This document shows, one piece after another, positions 34,329 through 42,721 of a stretch of DNA of 64,000 nt (positions within the stretch are counted from its first letter, which is position 1; the number at the start of each line of letters is the position of its first letter). The stretch comes from Cerasicoccus frondis (GTDB taxonomy: Bacteria > Verrucomicrobiota > Verrucomicrobiia > Opitutales > Cerasicoccaceae): assembly GCA_031296915.1 (NCBI GenBank), contig JAVDPC010000010.1, positions 1 to 64,000 on the forward strand, in the 5' to 3' direction. A model generated the notes under the pieces. That model was not told the origin of the DNA, ran no database searches, and worked only from the letters and a program-made list of their open reading frames with translations. A program made the translations under genes and the position numbers.

Positions 34329-34905
34329 TACGACTCAAGGCATCCCCCATATCACTCACGAAGATCATACGGGGCAGCCCTTCCTTCCATGGAGACAGAC
34401 CATTACTTCGGCCCAACAGATCCGGGTAGGCTGCCGCCTTCTTCATACGGTCTGGATATTTGGTAATATCTTCGAAGTTTGGAGCATACCCGGAGTTGGC
34501 CTTTCGATCAGGATTCAACAGGCTATGGCCCTTGTTCATATTTAACTTGGCCGCATAACAGGTGAAATTCTCGGCGATCGTCACACTGGCTTTCTTTTGG
34601 CCCTCATCGCCGTAATCTTGGGCGACCCGGTCAAAGAATTCTTGCCTCAGGTGGTATAGGTTGGTGGAGGTAATTTCATTTTTATGGGACTCGGATGGAG
34701 TATCGATGGCCTTATAGGCTGTATCGATGAGTTCCGAGTAAATCGTCTTAGCTTGGCCCTTCGGCCAATCGGGAGCCACCTCACTGATGGCTTGATCGAG
34801 TTTTAACAGGATGGTGGATGGCTTTGGAAATAGTTCACAGCCGGCGCATCCCATAATCGGATTCACGGTGCTATCGCACCACTGAATCGGGGTAATTGAT
34901 GACAT
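34288..34905 (-). CDS. N-terminal part of the DUF5131 (Gp37/Gp68-like) protein, frameshifted
   Basis: This 205-residue part has the DUF5131 start: ITPIQWCDSTVNPIMGCAGC with Cys residues like those of radical-SAM-related phage Gp37/Gp68 proteins. It also has FTCYAAKLNMNKG and ends just after RMIFVSDMGDALSRSEDFDF, normally followed in family members by a helix and the WLWLTKRP motif. That continuation is found in the +1 frame (34328 downwards). The shift maps to about 34290-34328. No classical slippery heptamer is evident, so a mutation or sequencing error is likelier than programmed shifting. Confidence 0.65.
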   Translation of the reverse strand: MSSITPIQWCDSTVNPIMGCAGCELFPKPSTILLKLDQAISEVAPDWPKGQAKTIYSELIDTAYKAIDTPSESHKNEITSTNLYHLRQEFFDRVAQDYGDEGQKKASVTIAENFTCYAAKLNMNKGHSLLNPDRKANSGYAPNFEDITKYPDRMKKAAAYPDLLGRSNGLSPWKEGLPRMIFVSDMGDALSRSEDFDFLEGECDT

Positions 34906-35140
34906 TGATTATATTGGGTCTTCAATTCGGGGGTGACCAGCCATTCGGACTGGTAGATTGGAAAGGGTAATTTTCATATGAGGGTAGTTTAACACAGGAG
35001 GCATCGATTTTTCCATGAATGGAGAGGATCCCTTCCATTCACAGTCTTCCGGGGACGGAACGATGACGGAATGATTAAACATCCCTTATATATAGCAGGA
35101 TTCGGCTGCTTTTTCTATGAATGGGCCGACCTCGTTTCAT

Positions 35141-36199
35141 TCAGAGGTTTTTCGCTATCGATAATACGCTCTGCCTCATCCTGCGCCTGAAACCACTTCG
35201 AGTGCTTCTCTCATCCTGCTGGTAGGAGCGCGGGCGCACTGCATACCCCTTCGCGACTTCAACCTGATACTCCCCCAGCCTTTCGGGCATTTCGTATGTT
35301 TCGGGCTGTCCATCAGTAAAGTGAAGAAGCACGTCCCAGACGACTTTGAACCATTCATCCCCATTGGATGCTTCCAGCGGAGTGAGTTCCTGAACACGCT
35401 TGAACAAGTCATCAGGCACAGGCATTAAAGGCTCTATGCGAATTCGTGAATTCGGCCTTTCGAGGACCTCAACCCTTCGCAGTCGATCAACGTAGTCCAC
35501 CAGCTTGGATGTATATGCGTTGATTTCAGTGTCAAAATCCACCACCTCTGCCTTGTGCTTGGAGGCAAGTTTCAGATCATCGACGTACTCACCCACACGC
35601 TTTTGTTGATACTTGCGATGGCTCAGCATGACAGGCCATTGATGATTCTTCTCAGCGATCTCCTTCGCTGAGTCTTTGTGATGACGTGAGCTTGCATCAA
35701 GCTGACCAGTAAAGGCCGCTGCCAGATCGTGCATAGTATTCAGGTCTGCCTTGTCAGCCGACAAATCCTGCGCAGTCGCACGGGCAGCATACGCCAGCTG
35801 TTCTTTTGCACGTGAACGGATATCCGGATCGCTGTCTTTTGCTAGAACTGCGAATGCATGGATGATACCTCTGAGTAGATCAGAACCGGCCTCACAGAAT
35901 TTCAACTTATGAACTTTCCCATCGTCAGCGCTCATTCCATCTTTTAAGAGCCCGAGAGGATCAAGGTTTCGATGCTGATACAAGCCCTCGGGTATAGGCG
36001 GTGTCCGGCACAGTGGCCGAATCTCATCCCAAAACGTGTTGTCAGGTTCCTCGGGATCGAATGCTGGAAATGGGTTATAGCAATTTTCACCATCGAGCCG
36101 GTAGGATGGAGGAAGATAATTCAGGTAAGCCTGTCGATCCAACTCCTCCGCTGAAAGGTCCTCAGGTTCCGGTCCAGGTGTTTCTTCCGCGTTATTCAT
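35141..36199 (-). CDS. Element protein of unknown function
   Basis: This soluble protein of about 352 residues starts at MNNAEETPGPEPEDLSAEEL. It has an acidic N-terminus, a helical middle (AGSDLLRGIIHAFAVLAKDS, RSRAKEQLAYAARATAQDL) and a likely coiled region at about 190-250. The tail is very basic (RSTRSGFRRRMRQSVLSIAK). No motif was recognised. An earlier start at 36262 would add 21 basic residues; neither start has a clear ribosome site. It is the first gene of the replication block, between the inverted repeat at 36273 and the DUF5131 pair, with about 235 bp of empty sequence after it. Confidence 0.6.
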   Translation of the reverse strand: MNNAEETPGPEPEDLSAEELDRQAYLNYLPPSYRLDGENCYNPFPAFDPEEPDNTFWDEIRPLCRTPPIPEGLYQHRNLDPLGLLKDGMSADDGKVHKLKFCEAGSDLLRGIIHAFAVLAKDSDPDIRSRAKEQLAYAARATAQDLSADKADLNTMHDLAAAFTGQLDASSRHHKDSAKEIAEKNHQWPVMLSHRKYQQKRVGEYVDDLKLASKHKAEVVDFDTEINAYTSKLVDYVDRLRRVEVLERPNSRIRIEPLMPVPDDLFKRVQELTPLEASNGDEWFKVVWDVLLHFTDGQPETYEMPERLGEYQVEVAKGYAVRPRSYQQDERSTRSGFRRRMRQSVLSIAKNL

Positions 36200-36272
36200 G
36201 CAGACATCATCAACTCTGAGATGCTTTCTGCAAGCGCGAGATTTATGAACCCGCAGGTTCAACTTTTACCAT

Positions 36273-36312
36273 TCCATCCGTCATGCCCATATAGGCTCAT
36301 GTGATGGACGGA
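36273..36312. repeat. Imperfect second copy of the long inverted repeat
   Basis: TCCATCCGTCA (36273-36283) faces TGATGGACGGA (36302-36312), 9 of 11 pairs matching, with a loop containing ATATAGGCT. The loop word and arms are related to the copy at 29902-29943. The two copies bracket the replication gene block. Confidence 0.5.
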
Positions 36313-36448
36313 CGGAAATCTGTCTTTCAATTAAGCAACGCGGTCTGCCCCTCCGAAATGTGAACCATAGTTGACACCAACCAACCACCAACACCCAGAC
36401 TACGAGTGAAATGTAACCCATGGGTGTCAAAATACCAGAGGCATATAC

Positions 36449-37123
36449 CTAATACCGCCCCCACCTAGCCAGCCCCTTCGCGTAGTCACTCACCAGCTTC
36501 AGGTGTTCTTCAGCGTATGCCAGGCTGTAAATACTCCCCTCCTTATCGTTCACAACCCGCAGAGCTTTTAATTGGGCGACGTAAAATGCCTCCCAGCTTG
36601 CCTGAGCCTCATTCAGCTCATCAACCTGCCCTGGATACTCATGTCGCAGCCGATTATAGACCCTGTTGATTTCCTGCTTCCATAGTTCAATGACCTTTGA
36701 CGTCCCAAACACCACAGAAGCCGTTGAGCCCTCGCCGATATACTCTTCACGCAACACGTCCAGTGGGTGTTGCTTTAGGCCACCGATGATTTCGCAGAAT
36801 TTACCCGTTACAGGGTCCAGTAAGACGACGCCAGCCTCCGGCGCATAGGCGATTTTCAATTCACACCCGGCTTTCCATTTACTTAGATCCTCATACTTCA
36901 GGGAATCTGCGTATAGGACTGGGTCATCTAAACCGGCCCCATAGGCAACGCTATCCAGATACACCGTCATGTCATCCAGATCAACGCTACCGCCATCATG
37001 AAATGCCCTATACTTACAGGACGCCCTGTAGAGCCACTCAGGCGCTCCGAGGAGGCATTGGGTGAGCAGAATGAAGGAAAGACTGAGAAATGGCTTCATC
37101 AACGGTCGTAAAATCACTTTCAT
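36449..37123 (-). CDS. Secreted LprI/DUF1311-like protein
   Basis: This protein of about 224 residues begins MKVILRPLMKPFLSLSFILL with a signal peptide ending near CLLGAPEW. A small N-terminal domain contains two Cys (ASCKYRAF, AGCELKIAY). The C-terminal region (ELWKQEINRVYNRLRHEYPG, LNEAQASWEAFYVAQLKAL, YAEEHLKLVSDYAKGL) follows the helical LprI/DUF1311 pattern, which includes lysozyme-inhibitor-type periplasmic proteins. The start at 37123 avoids overlap with the upstream membrane-protein gene and puts the signal peptide first. It is the last gene of the Sel1, membrane protein, LprI-like string. Confidence 0.6.
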   Translation of the reverse strand: MKVILRPLMKPFLSLSFILLTQCLLGAPEWLYRASCKYRAFHDGGSVDLDDMTVYLDSVAYGAGLDDPVLYADSLKYEDLSKWKAGCELKIAYAPEAGVVLLDPVTGKFCEIIGGLKQHPLDVLREEYIGEGSTASVVFGTSKVIELWKQEINRVYNRLRHEYPGQVDELNEAQASWEAFYVAQLKALRVVNDKEGSIYSLAYAEEHLKLVSDYAKGLARWGRY

Positions 37124-37145
37124 GCTATTTGTGGCGACAAAGAAG

Positions 37146-37547
37146 CTACTGACCTCTTGCGGCCATGACGTATTGCACGACACTAAGGACAGCAAAAAGC
37201 CCCGCTAGCATGAGATAGAGAATCCCTTTGCCCTCTCGTCTTTTATATTCGGAAGAGATTGCCCCAAGCTCCCTTTCGATATTTTCCATCTCTCCAGCAT
37301 AGTCTCGTGTAGAAAAATCATTATCAACGAATGTGGACACGAAGGCATCGATGACTGTCAGTTCGATATTATCCCGATTGAACTGAACGGTCTCCTGAAT
37401 CTTCTGATGCTGCTGAACCAAGAACGCGCAACGCTCTTCAATTTCGTATTTCCTGTTCTCATTCCAATTCCAGATGAGTAGGAAAATCACGCAGAGTGCA
37501 GCCAAGAGCACCGGGTATTTACCAAAAGCTTTCTTCAGTATCTTCAT
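37146..37547 (-). CDS. Small membrane protein with two transmembrane helices
   Basis: The 133-residue protein has an N-terminal membrane helix (YPVLLAALCVIFLLIWNW). A charged coiled-coil-like middle follows (RCAFLVQQHQKIQETVQFNR, MENIERELGAISSEYKRREG), then a second helix (ILYLMLAGLFAVLSVVQYVM). The middle is probably periplasmic. No family was recognised. It is encoded between the Sel1-repeat lipoprotein and the LprI-like gene in the same direction, 35 bp after the former. Confidence 0.65.
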   Translation of the reverse strand: MKILKKAFGKYPVLLAALCVIFLLIWNWNENRKYEIEERCAFLVQQHQKIQETVQFNRDNIELTVIDAFVSTFVDNDFSTRDYAGEMENIERELGAISSEYKRREGKGILYLMLAGLFAVLSVVQYVMAARGQ

Positions 37548-37582
37548 ATGACGTACGGATTAATCATTCAACCTGCCCACCC

Positions 37583-38782
37583 CTAATCCACTCGTTTATA
37601 TTGAGCGATGAGCTCCCTAGCCTCAGAGATCTGGTCTGCCGCTATTCTCTCACTCACAACGTCGATGATGCCCTGGACCTTCGATTCCCCCTGCGACAGA
37701 GCCAAGCTCGCCCATACGAATGATTGAACGTCATCTTGGGGGACTCCATCTCCCGAGAAGTAGGCAAGGCTCAACATGCCCTGCCCCCTAGGATGCCCTT
37801 TTTCCGCAGCCAGACGATACAGCTTCGCAGATTCATCATAACTCTTCTCGACGCCATTTCCTTCGTAATACGCCATGCCAAGCGCTACCATTGCCCCCGA
37901 ATCACCCAGTTCAGCAGCCTGACGAAAATATGTTATGGCACGGGCATAATCAACAGAACCCCCGACACCGGCATAATAGAACGCCCCCAATTCGACAATC
38001 GACTCCGTGTCTCCCATATCAGCCCCCACACGATACCACTTGAGCGCCTCGGTATAATCGACATCAACCCCCACCCCGTTGATGTATGCGGACGCAAGGT
38101 TTCTGATTGAAGGAAGATGTCCCAACTCCGCAGCACGCCGCAACCACTCTACTGATTCAGCTACATTCCGATCCATACCGATGCCCTGATAACAAGCCGT
38201 CACCATACACAGGATTGAATCCAAGTTACCCTGTTGTGCGGACAGGCGGAACCATTCTGTTGCCCGCGTATAATCAGCAGAGACTCCTCGGCCCTCAGTA
38301 TACATCATACCCAGCGCATATTGAGCATCAGCGTTGCCCTGCTTAGCTGCTTTAAGATACCAATCAAATGCTTCTGCATACCGTGGCCCTTGCCCCATTC
38401 TCTCACAGAGGGTCCCCATCATGAACTGGGCTCGCGCATACCCTTGTGATGCAGCCTGGTGGATCAATTCCATTCCTCGCTCAGGGTCGACCTCAACACC
38501 ATCGCCCATCATGTATAGCACCCCTAACGTTAATTGAGCCTCAGCATTCTCTTGTGCCGCCGCCAGCTTATACCACCCAACCGCCTCAGCAGTATCCTGT
38601 GGCATCCCATCCACACCCCGTAAATACGCATCAGCTAGCCTCAATTGCGCTGTGACATCCCCACGAGTAGCATCAGCGCGAATCTCGCTAAGGTTATCAA
38701 CCAAGGCTTTCTCACCGCATCCGATTAAACAGAAAGCGACAGCAAGACCAGATAGTAACAGGTGTATTCTCTTAAATTTCAT
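37583..38782 (-). CDS. Sel1-repeat lipoprotein
   Basis: This protein of about 399 residues has a lipoprotein signal with lipobox-like LIGC (MKFKRIHLLLSGLAVAFCLIGCGEK). Nine to ten Sel1-like repeats of about 36 residues fill the rest, each with an A..WY..AA..G..AQ..LG..Y..G.GV pattern (AVGWYKLAAAQENAEAQLTL, AFDWYLKAAKQGNADAQYAL). Sel1 repeats are alpha-solenoid protein-binding units. The start at 38782 is chosen over 38845, which lies inside the operator-like inverted repeat and lacks a signal peptide. It is the first gene of the cargo string and is divergent from the XRE repressor. Confidence 0.8.
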   Translation of the reverse strand: MKFKRIHLLLSGLAVAFCLIGCGEKALVDNLSEIRADATRGDVTAQLRLADAYLRGVDGMPQDTAEAVGWYKLAAAQENAEAQLTLGVLYMMGDGVEVDPERGMELIHQAASQGYARAQFMMGTLCERMGQGPRYAEAFDWYLKAAKQGNADAQYALGMMYTEGRGVSADYTRATEWFRLSAQQGNLDSILCMVTACYQGIGMDRNVAESVEWLRRAAELGHLPSIRNLASAYINGVGVDVDYTEALKWYRVGADMGDTESIVELGAFYYAGVGGSVDYARAITYFRQAAELGDSGAMVALGMAYYEGNGVEKSYDESAKLYRLAAEKGHPRGQGMLSLAYFSGDGVPQDDVQSFVWASLALSQGESKVQGIIDVVSERIAADQISEARELIAQYKRVD

Positions 38783-38807
38783 AACGGACAACGGTGTGAA
38801 AACACAA

Positions 38808-38859
38808 AACACCCTACGCTCACAAGGTGTCCAGTCAAGCCCCATGAGCGTATGGTGTT
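38808..38859. promoter_or_regulatory. Operator-like inverted repeat between the XRE regulator and the Sel1 operon
   Basis: AACACCCTACGCTCA (38808-38822) and TGAGCGTATGGTGTT (38845-38859) are complementary at 14 of 15 positions, with 22 bp between them. The right arm ends 3 bp before the GTG start of the XRE gene and the left arm lies 25 bp before the Sel1 gene start. This is the expected place for a repressor site controlling both genes. Confidence 0.65.
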
Positions 38860-38862
38860 CTT

Positions 38863-39135
38863 GTGGATAACACGATCTCCGAACTAGGCGACAAACTCAG
38901 ACAATTAAGGGCACGACACGGCCTGACACAGGAGGAATTTGCCCAAGTTGCTGGTATTGGCTACAAGTTCTACCAGGATATCGAGGGAGGTCGCAAAAAG
39001 GAGATCTGGGTGTCCACCGTAGAACGTCTTGCCGCAGCCTATGGGTTACGAGCATGGCAATTGCTGGGACCGGATATGCCTGAGGGTTCTGAGGTGGCTC
39101 GGAAGGTCGCGAGCAGTAGGGTGCATCGGAGGTGA
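38863..39135 (+). CDS. XRE-family HTH repressor-like regulator
   Basis: This 90-residue protein is a single Cro/CI-type helix-turn-helix domain: LGDKLRQLRARHGLTQEEFA, then QVAGIGYKFYQDIEGGRKKE and VERLAAAYGLRAWQLLG, with a short basic tail. It begins with GTG because no in-frame ATG is available nearby. It is the only intact plus-strand gene in the window. Its position, divergent from the Sel1 operon and adjoining a long inverted repeat, suggests autoregulation and control of the cargo genes. Presence of a tail instead of a protease-sensitive domain makes a Cro-like or small repressor role likelier than CI-like cleavage control. Confidence 0.8.
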   Translation: MDNTISELGDKLRQLRARHGLTQEEFAQVAGIGYKFYQDIEGGRKKEIWVSTVERLAAAYGLRAWQLLGPDMPEGSEVARKVASSRVHRR

Positions 39136-39191
39136 GTCATATACCATCTTAAATCCCGGATTAGTGTCCTTGCCACTCCAGCGTAAAAAAC

Positions 39192-39208
39192 GACATCACT
39201 GCGATGTC
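39192..39208 (+). terminator. Hairpin downstream of the XRE gene
   Basis: GACATC (39192-39197) and GATGTC (39203-39208) enclose ACTGC and are followed by ATTTC. The stem is short and the T-tract poor, so termination is uncertain. The remaining sequence up to 39390 shows no gene. Confidence 0.35.
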
Positions 39209-39390
39209 ATTTCACGAGCGTCACGCCCCCATACTCCTTTTAATTCAAATCCCAGAAAAGCCTCCGACATATGGAACTAAACGATCTTCCTTCTCTGATT
39301 GCTATCGTTTCAATAAACCCTCCTACATAATTATTATAATCCGGCGAATTCCAACAGCTAGGTAATATTCGAATTTCGGGTTAGCGTTGG

Positions 39391-39548
39391 TCAAGCTGCG
39401 ATTCTTTGTTTGAGGTTGGATGGTGAAAGGAAGTGAAGGGTCTTACGTGGACGTTCGTTGAGTTCGGTTTCGATATGGGCGAGACTAAATCCGACAGTCT
39501 CGTCATAATACGACGAATATAACGCAAAGAAACGCTCTAGGGAGTCTT
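39391..39548 (-). pseudogene. C-terminal remnant of an IS30-like transposase
   Basis: The minus-strand frame ending in TGA at 39391 reads LERFFALYSSYYDETVGFSL followed by HIETELNERPRKTLHFLSPS and a short end NLKQRIAA. The LNxRPRKTL motif and following P are the usual C-terminal end of IS30-family transposases. Upstream the frame is interrupted and no DDE core or terminal inverted repeats are seen. It is a small insertion-sequence relic next to the decayed gene region. Confidence 0.55.
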
Positions 39549-39671
39549 ATCTGCCGGTGCTTCGCGTGACGCTTACTCTACTTTCACCAGAATTCTGAAT
39601 TATGGAACCCACGGGTTCTACTTTCCAATGCCAGCAGTGAGCAGATAGACCTGAGAGATAATTGCCTTCAA

Positions 39672-39857
39672 CTACAGTGAATTAACTACAGGCAGCTCAA
39701 TTCCATCCAGACTCTCAAAAACCTTAATCAGGTCACAGCGACGTCTATTCATCTCAGCCCTCTGCTTGCTGGTCTCCAAAAAAACAGTGTCTTTGTATGC
39801 CACTTCAGCTTCTTGAACTGACCTCCCGGTATATCGGAAAGCGCGGTGAACTACCAT
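39672..39857 (-). CDS. Small ORF of unknown function in the decayed region
   Basis: This 61-residue frame reads MVVHRAFRYTGRSVQEAEVA, then a helical basic stretch (KQRAEMNRRRCDLIKVFES). It follows the broken gene at 39887 in the same direction and could be its downstream partner or a fragment of a longer gene. No ribosome site is evident and no family was recognised. It could equally be chance coding potential in decaying DNA. Confidence 0.3.
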   Translation of the reverse strand: MVVHRAFRYTGRSVQEAEVAYKDTVFLETSKQRAEMNRRRCDLIKVFESLDGIELPVVNSL

Positions 39858-39886
39858 CGGTCAATTCCATCGGTTTGCTCTAGCCC

Positions 39887-40330
39887 TCACTTGATCAGGT
39901 TCATTTCAGCCCATCCCGGTGAAAGGAACTCACGCTCATACAGCTTGATAAACACAGCACGACCATCCATCTCTACCAAATAGCCCCGGTAACCATCTCC
40001 CTTAATCTCATAATCCAGGGTGCCTTGGTCCAATTAAAAGCGCTTGGATCCACCAATGCTGTTCGAGGGATTACTCAGCAAAACTTCAAAAATAAACTGC
40101 CACCTCTCGTACGTCATCACATCCCCCGCAAGTGGCAAGCGAACCAACAAGTAGCCTCGTTTCTGGTATAGGCGGCTATCGCCATAGAAAATCACGTCAT
40201 CCAGATTGCCATGGGTTCATCATCCTGCCAACCCAGTATTTCATGCCAAGACTTAACGAGGCACTCAAATATCTTCATCTGGGTCTCAGGAGATAGTCCT
40301 CCGTGCGAAACCCGAAAGTAATCGGCAGTA
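39887..40330 (-). pseudogene. Multiply disrupted gene of unknown family
   Basis: Translating the minus strand gives a coherent protein in pieces. SHGGLSPETQMKIFECLVKS and HEILGWQDDEPMAIW come first. A frame change near 40210 leads into DDVIFYGDSRLYQKRGYLLV and MTYERWQFIFEVLLSN. An in-frame TAA at about 40036 is then followed by DQGTLDYEIKGDGYRGYLVE and FLSPGWAEMNLIK. One frameshift and one nonsense codon mean the gene is dead. Fold or function cannot be assigned; the size would be about 150 residues. Confidence 0.6.
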
Positions 40331-40347
40331 TACAAAATTTATCTGCT

Positions 40348-42684
40348 TCATTCAGATACAACTGCTCGATAAAATACTGCTCCGCCACTTGCTAGTGATG
40401 GCAATGCCGCCATCATTTCCTCATCCACATCAGTAAAACTGAGTCCATCTAAAGTCTGCCAGCTATCTTGATCTAAAAGATCCATTGTCCACTCGATTCG
40501 TATAGATATATTCTCGCTGATAGGATAGTAGGAAAAATATAATGAACTGCCTTCAGCACTGAGACGAGCCCGGAAGTGATCAGTGGGATCGGTCGGGCTA
40601 GTGCCCATCAACACTTCAAGCGAATCTGGCCAACCGTCAATATCTGTGTCTTCGATTATTGTAAGAGTCGATACTTCCAGCACTCCTAGATAGCCATAAG
40701 CCGAGCCGCTTTCCGGCGAGATCGAGATCGTGACTTGGCCGCTGGAGTCCGGTTGCACATCAGTAATCGTCACGACCGAATTAGAATTCCCCCCACCCTC
40801 GGCCGCATCAAGCGTGACCGAAGTTGTCCCAATCGTGTATCGGGTCACCCGATCACTGGAGCCTACAACTCGTGAGGCAAAGAAGGTAAAATCATAGATA
40901 TCGGTTGGATCCAGACCAGACAGCTGTAGCTCCGCCGTCACCCCGGCATCGACGTACAAGGTGTCCTTGATCGCACTAACCGGATACGCGCCGGTAGTAG
41001 AAGTGCTGCCTGATGAATTGATCCCGTTGAACGCCTTCAGAATCGTCAAACTTACGTCGGTGCTATCACCGTCTGCGTCAATACTGTCGGCTATGGTTGT
41101 GCCGACAAAAACCGCGCTGATATTATTCCAACCCTCTTCAGTGGTCATGTCTGCACTGGCGCCGAAATCAAAACGAATCGTTTGCGACGAGGAATTCGAG
41201 CCCGTGTTGCTGTAACTGACGGTGAGAGTATCGCTTGCAGTATTGTTTGCTGCATCTACAGCCGTAACGGTGATGACATTGCTGCCTTGAGCTAACGGGA
41301 TGTCGTCAATCGTCCAATCAGTCGTTCCGGCAGCGGTTCCGCTTCCTCCTGCAGAGTTGATCCAACTCACCGAAACGACACCCTTGTTGTCCGTAGCAGT
41401 TCCACCCAGACTAATCGTATCGGTCATCGTGACATACGCCGAGCTCACTGTGGGCGAGGTAATGATGACAACGGGAGAAGTCGTGTCGGCGGGCTCTGGT
41501 TTGGTTACAATGATCGTGTCACTATAGAATGTGTGCCCGCCCAGGCTGTCCGACCAGCTCTCGCCTGTAGCCACCACGTGCAGCACATGGGGGTTAGGAT
41601 TATATTGATTGACCGCCTGTGTGTGCGTGAAACTCCAGTTAGCAATAGTGCCAGTGGTCGGCAGCCTTTGGTTATAAGGATCGACCACGGGATAGGTGCC
41701 CTTGCGAGCGAGCACGGATTCGATCTCCGGGGCCGCCGAACCTTCGATAGCACAAGTCCCGGAAACCGTCACGTTAGTGGTTGGTGAGTCGTAATCCAGA
41801 TCGGCAGTCGGATCGGAGATTGTAACCGTTGCAGGGTTATTCGTAGAAGGAGTTCCCCGCACCTGAGAGGCTATCCATGGAATGAGCGGTGGCGTTCGGT
41901 AAGCGGCGTTCCATGAGACGTAAGAGTGCCCACCCGTATCATACATCGTTAGGATCGGATGACCGCCAAGTAAACGCGCCTGCTGGACTGTCTGCTCGGA
42001 GTTGGCTGGCGTCACAGTGCCATCATCATAAGAATGAAAGAACCACATCGGCAGGTCCACGGCATTGGAAATATCCTCACCCACCGGCGAGAGCGGGACG
42101 AAGCACGCGAATAATTCGGGATGGGCATTCGCGGTGCGCAGCGTGGTTCCCCCTCCCCCAGAGAGCCCGGTAATTGTGACTCGGTCTAAATCAATCTTGG
42201 TCTGTTCACTGGCAGTCTGAAACTCCTCGGAGAGCAGCGTGATCATGTTCGCGATGGCTTCAACATCGTTGCTGGGCCCATTACGCTGAATCAGCACCAG
42301 GAAACAGGGGAAGATCGCTTGGTTCGTTGTCGTTACAAACTCGAACTGCCCCTTGTCAGACATCTGGCCGCTATTGGCTACATTGGGATTCCCATAAACA
42401 AACCCCGGCTGCTTCTCTCCATCGCCATGGCAAAAGATAACGAGCGGATGTTTTGTGTCATTGCCTTCATCATAGGCCAGTGGCACAAACACGCGCGCGT
42501 TAATCGCGTTTGTGCTGGGGCCATATTGTCGGTAGAGATAGGCGGAATCCGGCCATGGGTTGAGCGCCAAAAGTACACCGGGCAACAGACTCTGCAATAA
42601 AACAACCACAAGCAGCTGATACCGCCATGAGATGCATTGGCTAGCAAATCGACGTTGAACGAAGAATCCAGTTTTCATGTTCAA
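40348..42684 (-). CDS. Secreted multidomain esterase/PHB-depolymerase-like alpha/beta hydrolase
   Basis: This 778-residue protein has a signal-like N-terminus (WRYQLLVVVLLQSLLPGVLLA). An alpha/beta-hydrolase domain spans about 45-275. The nucleophile motif is GLSGGGG with Ser175, an acidic residue lies at Asp220 or 221 in SYDDGTVTP, and His253 lies in GGHSYVSW, a complete catalytic triad in order. An Ig-like domain follows (TSPTVSSAYVTMTDTISLGG, NVITVTAVDAANNTASD). Then comes a beta-rich region at about 490-690 (FDFGASADMTTEEGWNNISA) and a Ca-binding-type motif DTDIDGWPDSLEVLMGTSP. It likely removes acyl or feruloyl groups from an extracellular glycan. The following gene ends 38 bp downstream of its start side. 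Confidence 0.75.
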   Translation of the reverse strand: MNMKTGFFVQRRFASQCISWRYQLLVVVLLQSLLPGVLLALNPWPDSAYLYRQYGPSTNAINARVFVPLAYDEGNDTKHPLVIFCHGDGEKQPGFVYGNPNVANSGQMSDKGQFEFVTTTNQAIFPCFLVLIQRNGPSNDVEAIANMITLLSEEFQTASEQTKIDLDRVTITGLSGGGGTTLRTANAHPELFACFVPLSPVGEDISNAVDLPMWFFHSYDDGTVTPANSEQTVQQARLLGGHPILTMYDTGGHSYVSWNAAYRTPPLIPWIASQVRGTPSTNNPATVTISDPTADLDYDSPTTNVTVSGTCAIEGSAAPEIESVLARKGTYPVVDPYNQRLPTTGTIANWSFTHTQAVNQYNPNPHVLHVVATGESWSDSLGGHTFYSDTIIVTKPEPADTTSPVVIITSPTVSSAYVTMTDTISLGGTATDNKGVVSVSWINSAGGSGTAAGTTDWTIDDIPLAQGSNVITVTAVDAANNTASDTLTVSYSNTGSNSSSQTIRFDFGASADMTTEEGWNNISAVFVGTTIADSIDADGDSTDVSLTILKAFNGINSSGSTSTTGAYPVSAIKDTLYVDAGVTAELQLSGLDPTDIYDFTFFASRVVGSSDRVTRYTIGTTSVTLDAAEGGGNSNSVVTITDVQPDSSGQVTISISPESGSAYGYLGVLEVSTLTIIEDTDIDGWPDSLEVLMGTSPTDPTDHFRARLSAEGSSLYFSYYPISENISIRIEWTMDLLDQDSWQTLDGLSFTDVDEEMMAALPSLASGGAVFYRAVVSE

Positions 42685-42721
42685 TGGGTGGGATTGATAG
42701 GGACATTATTTGGGCACATCA

